This document shows, piece by piece, positions 59,326 to 64,000 of a DNA stretch of 64,000 nt. The DNA comes from Tubiluchus corallicola. Lineage: Eukaryota > Priapulida > Priapulimorpha > Priapulimorphida > Tubiluchidae. How positions within the stretch are numbered: position 1 is the first letter of the stretch; every line of letters starts with the position of its first letter. The notes beneath the pieces were generated by a model. The model had not been told where the DNA came from. It ran no database searches and saw nothing but the letters and a program-made list of their open reading frames with translations. A program made the position numbers and the translations under genes. The DNA lies in the NCBI GenBank assembly GCA_030141605.1, contig JAQGDQ010000168.1, positions 374,001 through 438,000 of the forward strand, written 5' to 3'.

Positions 59326-59522
59326 CACTTTCCCTAACATTTAGTGAGAAGAATTCAACACGTAAAAAATCCATTTTATTGTTACCTTCTGTTGACATAT
59401 AAAATAGGAACATGGCCTTCTAAGAAACCACTGGTGTGATCTGAAACTATGCTATAGCTTATTGCTTCTTCATCACACAACATTAAATTCTTGCTAAATT
59501 TCACAATACAAACAATTAGAAA

Positions 59523-59528
59523 AATAAA
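59523..59528 (+). terminator. Candidate METTL27 poly(A) signal
   Basis: AATAAA about 200 bp after the stop codon. No other canonical signal was noticed closer. Confidence 0.5.
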
Positions 59529-59712
59529 GTCGCAGTTGCAAATGACACTACAGTTGTGGAAGTTTTTGCTAACCACAGTTTTCAAGTAGCTTTGATATTT
59601 ATAAACGATTTTTCTTGCTGCTCATAAATACTTTGACGGATACGAGAAGATGTAAATTGCCATGACGTGTGTATAGCTGCCGAAGTTTAGTCTAGTCGGT
59701 AAGTAGAGGAAA

Positions 59713-60462
59713 GTGCCCTATAGAGCCCACTGTGCCTAAAGCGCCCACCTGCCAGTTTTACGCAAACTACAGCCAGACATGTACGCAAATTAACACAGCT
59801 TTACTTCGCATGGATTTTCTGATTGTGAACAGTGCAAAGAGGAGTGAAGGCAAAGAAAAGAGGAAGCATAGGACTCTAAAGTATTTTGCCTCTTCTTGAT
59901 CTAATTTTTGGGTGTGCTAAAAAGTGTGATAGCTAATGAACGTTTGTATATAATGGTTCGGCTTTTAGGTCGTTGGAAAGAGTTAGTAATTTACTACCCT
60001 TAACTCATTAATTCAGTTATTGTTGTTTCATTATATTTTTTAAAAAATATCTTTTACTAGCAGATGGCAATGTGCTTAAAGCGCCCACCCTTGGTGTTCC
60101 CAAAATGCACCCCGGGTGGGCTCTTTATCCACAGTTAATTAGCCCACTAATTATACGTCCATCATCAATGATTTTCAATCTATCTTCTGTTTGGATACTT
60201 CTTATTTTATTTAGACAGAGAAAATCTAATGTAACCAAATAAGAATGATGTAGGCTGAATTACCATTACTCCCAGTCTCATCGATGTTAATGTTAAACAA
60301 TTACAATGCTCTCAATTTAACTTTGTACACTAGATGAAAACATTGCTTCTTAATGAGCGGTGCCTTAAACATAATCTTAATGATACTTTGCGAATAAATA
60401 TTTATGCAATCGACAAGTTGTAAAAACACTTCAAACTTTAAGGGGTGCGCTATAGGGCATCC
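59713..60462. mobile_element. Small TIR element (about 750 bp) with GCGCCCAC subterminal motifs
   Basis: The left end, GTGCCCTATAGAGCCCAC (59713-59730), and the right end, GGGTGCGCTATAGGGCAT (60443-60460), are imperfect inverted repeats sharing TGCCCTATAG. Near-identical internal motifs GTGCCTAAAGCGCCCACC (about 59732) and GTGCTTAAAGCGCCCACC (about 60071) are spaced inside. No transposase frame is present, so it is non-autonomous if it is real. Confidence 0.5.
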
Positions 60463-60929
60463 TATAATAAATTTTAGTAAATGGGTGAATGTTGCATGAG
60501 TTCAATATTCGCTCTATACGGCACGTTTCACTATATACTATTCACTATTTACCTTGATGAAGGGTGCTTCACATATGTGACGCTCAGGCTTATTTTATGC
60601 CAGTTTATGTAACTAGTTACTAACTGTTATAATTCCACCATTAATTATTTACAATTTTTATAAAAGAAGTTTAGTTAAACTATTTAACGGTATAACGATA
60701 AAAGCCAACCTGTTCTGAAATCAGATTTCACCTGTACATTCAATGACACTGTTTATGCATTACTATTTCATGTGATTGAAACCACGTAGACGAAACTTTG
60801 GTTCGCCCAGGTATTCCGCTTTAAGTTGTCGAGTTAAGCGGACGTTCTCATGTCATAAAATGATGGTTTAGTAGTAACCGTGCTTGTTTGTAGAAAAGCG
60901 ATCTGTCTACATAGTTACGACAGAGATGA

Positions 60930-61100
60930 TAGCTGCATACCAGCGATGATACTTACCTGTTGCTGATTACATTTTCCTGACGCTGATAATACATAACCTG
61001 TTAAAGACTATACTTACCAGTTGTCGGTGATGTCTGCTGCTGATGATACTTACCCATATTTACCTGATGTTGATGATACTGCCGTTGGTGCTTCCATGCT
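60930..61100. repeat. Degenerate tandem array with GATGATACTTACCTG core
   Basis: About six diverged units of roughly 25-30 bp built around CTGATGATACTTACC. The units contain repeated splice-donor-complement-like ACTTAC, which could mislead gene finders. Confidence 0.65.
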
Positions 61101-61139
61101 GTGATTACGAAACTGGTGATCCTTACCTTGTGACGAGTA

Positions 61140-61380
61140 CAGGAGTTCGAATGCTACTTTATTTTGGCGTCATATAAGTGGAGGCGAGGACGTCATCAGG
61201 AGTCGTCAAAGTTTGGAGACGTCGTTCACGTAATCAGATCCATGAAGAGGTAGTGTGGTCAACCGTTCTATGGTACACCATTTCTCGATGAAGCCCCCTG
61301 GTGAGGAGTCAGAGAGAGATGACGCGGAATGGGAGCAGGAGAAAAACGCCTGGTGATGCCGAGACAGGACTGATGAAAAA
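61140..61380 (+). other. GC-rich patch resembling an LTR-element leader
   Basis: TTTATTTTGGCGTCATATAAGTGG-like sequence near 61160 resembles the primer-binding-site neighbourhood of some LTR retrotransposons, and purine-rich coding-like sequence follows. I could not find matching flanking LTRs, so this is a weak suggestion. Confidence 0.2.
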
Positions 61381-62579
61381 CGTTACGTTGTTCCCTTTTT
61401 TCTTAGCCGGCTTAATCTCTATTATTAATATTTGTCTTGTAATGTATTATGAGATATTCATTAAATCGTTGTATTATTTTATTAATTCAGTGGTCTTTTC
61501 CCAGTGTTTTCGACTAAGTGTTTTATTCTTTACCTAGGGGTTGCACTTAAGTCACGAACCACATAAGTCAGCGAAAATTAGACTACATCGTCACACATCC
61601 TAACATGCTTAGGACTCCTCTACGAAGCTGTACTGTCACATTGCATGTGTTTGTTTAATGAACTTCTATTACATTAAAAACAAACAAGTACGACAAACAA
61701 ACAAGCATGACCTTTACATGTATAATGATTAATGAATGTTTAACTAACTGCATGACAGATGGCAGCACATCATAATTTGCGCAAATTTCAGCTTGTCTAA
61801 CGGGCTTCAAAGCAATACTGTCGCTGACTTGTTATTATGAATTTATGATGCTATATCTACAAGTCTATAGATACAGTAAGATACCGGAGGTAATCTATTT
61901 GCAGCTGCTTAGCATTATTTATCTAGGGACAATCGGCGCCTGTCAATAAATATTTTTGTGCATCCACTCCACAAGGATTATTCTTTTCTAAAGATTTTCT
62001 TTTAGCAGATGTTTAGCTTCAACTCCCCAGAGTCACCTATCGGACACGCATTATATAATAAAGAACAGCAAAAGGACCATGCCCTCACAAAGGGGAAAGA
62101 TCCCGAGCTCAGTAAAAGGGAAAAAATTAGTAACACTTAAGCCAAAAGTGTATCAAGCTGTCAACATTTGCATGACTTTTAATAGACAAAGCGTAACTGA
62201 ATGAATTCAGATCCAAATTCGCCAGCGTGACCATGCATTACTTGACTATATACCTGGCGATCCCCCCTCAACTCACGTTTGACTGACAGTTGCTGTATTT
62301 TCACATGTCAGCTCCTATTTCAGGCCATTTAACAATTCCAACTGTGTGTATACACTTCAATTTTCGTGATTCTAGGTACTGTCTGGTGCCCTTAATGAAT
62401 TCCAGCTCTTTAGAGAATCAGGTACATCCCATCGTTTCCACAAACCCACAGTACTAACTATTAAGAAACATTTTTGAATTTAACTCAGTGCTCTAGCTGG
62501 GAGGAGTTGAATGACAACTGAAACCGATGTCCATGTCACTTTGAACAAGCTCACTGTTTACCACACAATTTTCAAAACC

Positions 62580-62900
62580 TGTAACGCAGGTGTCAACCTT
62601 GCAAGTTTCGTGACTCTGCAGACTGCAGTTTGAAGTTAATCAGAGTTATGACTCTAACTGTGTCATATGTCTCTAACTGTGACCCTATGTCACGTTTCCT
62701 TGACAATTTGAGGGAGTTTATAATTCACCATATGTCAATAAACGTAAATTTAAACGATACCTTTGTTTATGTTTCTACACCAGGGTGTCAATCCTGCAAG
62801 TTTGAAGTTTTGTGACCGTGCATACTAACTTCATAGTTTTGGAGTTACTCAAATTTTGTGACTTGAAATGACCTAGCTTCCAGTGTGTCCTTGGTCCTTT
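62580..62900 (+). repeat. Diverged direct repeat (GCAAGTTT...GTGACT...GAGTTA unit)
   Basis: Two related segments: 62588-62720, with GGTGTCAACCTTGCAAGTTT, CGTGACTCTGCA and AGAGTTATGACT; and 62782-62900, with GGGTGTCAATCCTGCAAGTTT-like sequence, TGTGACCGTGCA and GGAGTTACTC, ending TTGACC. They are about 195 bp apart and resemble an abundant interspersed or tandem family that I associate, from memory only, with echinoderm and hemichordate genomes. Confidence 0.5.
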
Positions 62901-64000
62901 GACCAACGTCGCAGTCCACCTTATCTTTGTCTATGCCCCTAGACAAAGCCTGCAAGTTGAGCATCCCTAGTTCTCTGCATTTGAGTAACAAAATCATTTG
63001 CCTTAGTTTGTCGATTAAATCGCCAGAATAATTTTTATAACTGCAACAGTTTTATTACAATTTTAATGAATTTCAATACAGCCAGTAACACTGTGGGTAG
63101 GCAAGGCATTTATTATATAATCTGCAATATCTACAAAAATAATATACAATCTTACAGTAATACGTGTAATAAATATATGCTATCCAGCATCCACTATTAT
63201 AGGCCAAAACATTAAAACACTTGAAATGTTACACAAGTTGCTGGTATAAATTTGTTGATACAAATTTTAAAAGAACTCATAAGCAGACCATTTTTCATAC
63301 ACTTAGGTAATCCATTACTGCTGTCTTGACAAGAAAAACAAAAATGTAAATAACAGTACTTTTTATTCAAAAGCTGTAATATTTGACCAAAGCCATTTAT
63401 AATTAGCAATAGTATGTAGCAGCAGATTCACTGCTCTGATTTTCCTACTATAGCATGCGTATTTAGCGTCTGTGTTATGCATAGCATTTTAATACTTCAT
63501 GATTATAATCCAGGCATTAAACTTACGTTTCGTATAACTTATGTGCAAAGTGTTTCCAAAAATCATTGTCGTTATACAAACCCCTGTATTTACTCATTTA
63601 CTCCTTAGTACCTATGTTATATTGTTTGCTATTATATGTTAACGATTTTGATACAGTTATGGGCCTACTGGCTTAAAATAACATATTACTTACATATTTC
63701 TCCACTAGAAAATAGTAACTTTGCAGTTAATTGTAGCACCTATAGATAGAGTTTAATTATATAGCCTATACTTTTCAAATGCATAATAAATTACCACATT
63801 AAAATAACATATTATTTTTAACATGAAACTAAAAATTTACTCAACATATTTATTTAAAAGCAAATTTCAGGAACGAAGACATAACAATATTCTATTACTG
63901 TCTTAGACTGTTTTGACAATAATTAATTAATTCTCACATTTAAGACAGAGAGATTCTGACACTAAGGAAAACCTGTTCGTAGATATGTTTAATCATGGCT

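Larger units (their letters stand above)
60463..64000. other. 3' end of window, repeats, no gene recognised
   Basis: Contains a degenerate tandem array at 60.93-61.10 kb, a moderately GC-rich patch at 61.14-61.38 kb and a diverged direct repeat at 62.58-62.90 kb. The remaining AT-rich sequence from 63.0 kb to the end shows nothing to me. Confidence 0.5.

Noticed and set aside
61140-61560. LTR retrotransposon with intact ends
   Set aside because: A PBS-like phrase is present, but no pair of matching LTRs was found in the flanks.

Overview
This is AT-rich eukaryotic DNA from an animal. Genes are split by GT-AG introns, spaces between genes are long, and microsatellites, minisatellites and decayed transposons are abundant. 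No bacterial, organellar or viral gene layout is present. Gene content (CNRIP1, ELOVL6, METTL27, kynurenine aminotransferase and an eclosion-hormone-like neuropeptide) fits a marine invertebrate. An ambulacrarian such as an echinoderm or hemichordate is my best guess, because eclosion-hormone-type precursors are known there as well as in arthropods. That assignment is an inference and is weak.

Layout. (1) 3.7-31.0 kb, minus strand: a three-exon CNRIP1 gene whose first intron is about 25.8 kb. A complete two-exon ELOVL6-type fatty-acid elongase lies inside that intron on the same strand (26.9-28.9 kb). The rest of the intron holds dispersed repeats (7.6, 16.1-17.0 and 21.1-22.0 kb), a TIR element inserted at TA inside one of them, a decayed multicopy-protein fragment and several degenerate tandem arrays. 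(2) 31.9-32.4 kb: a CT array of about 545 bp upstream of CNRIP1. (3) 37.2-39.3 kb, minus strand: a small secreted six-cysteine peptide gene of eclosion-hormone type, with a noncoding first exon and a TATA/CRE/CCAAT promoter. (4) 39.4-48.3 kb: no gene recognised; one more dispersed repeat copy (43.1-43.6 kb), a 50-bp minisatellite and a GAT array. (5) 48.4-49.9 kb, plus strand: kynurenine aminotransferase with an uninterrupted coding exon behind a 5' UTR intron. (6) 50.8-51.6 kb: a broken short-chain dehydrogenase (DHRS4-like). (7) 52.8-54.0 kb: a 5'-truncated LINE, followed by a tRNA-like sequence. (8) 56.3-59.3 kb, plus strand: a five-coding-exon METTL27-like methyltransferase whose last intron contains a pure TTATC array of about 55 copies. 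(9) 59.7-64.0 kb: a small TIR element, degenerate tandem repeats and no recognised gene.

The intact genes do not form a pathway: lipid elongation, cannabinoid-receptor interaction, a peptide hormone, amino-acid/kynurenine metabolism and a methyltransferase. The most notable points are the nested ELOVL6-in-CNRIP1 arrangement, the eclosion-hormone-like gene with a readable promoter, and a transposon insertion whose empty site is visible in a second repeat copy 5 kb away. Exon joins were made by eye from splice motifs, reading phase and remembered family sequences. No database search was possible.
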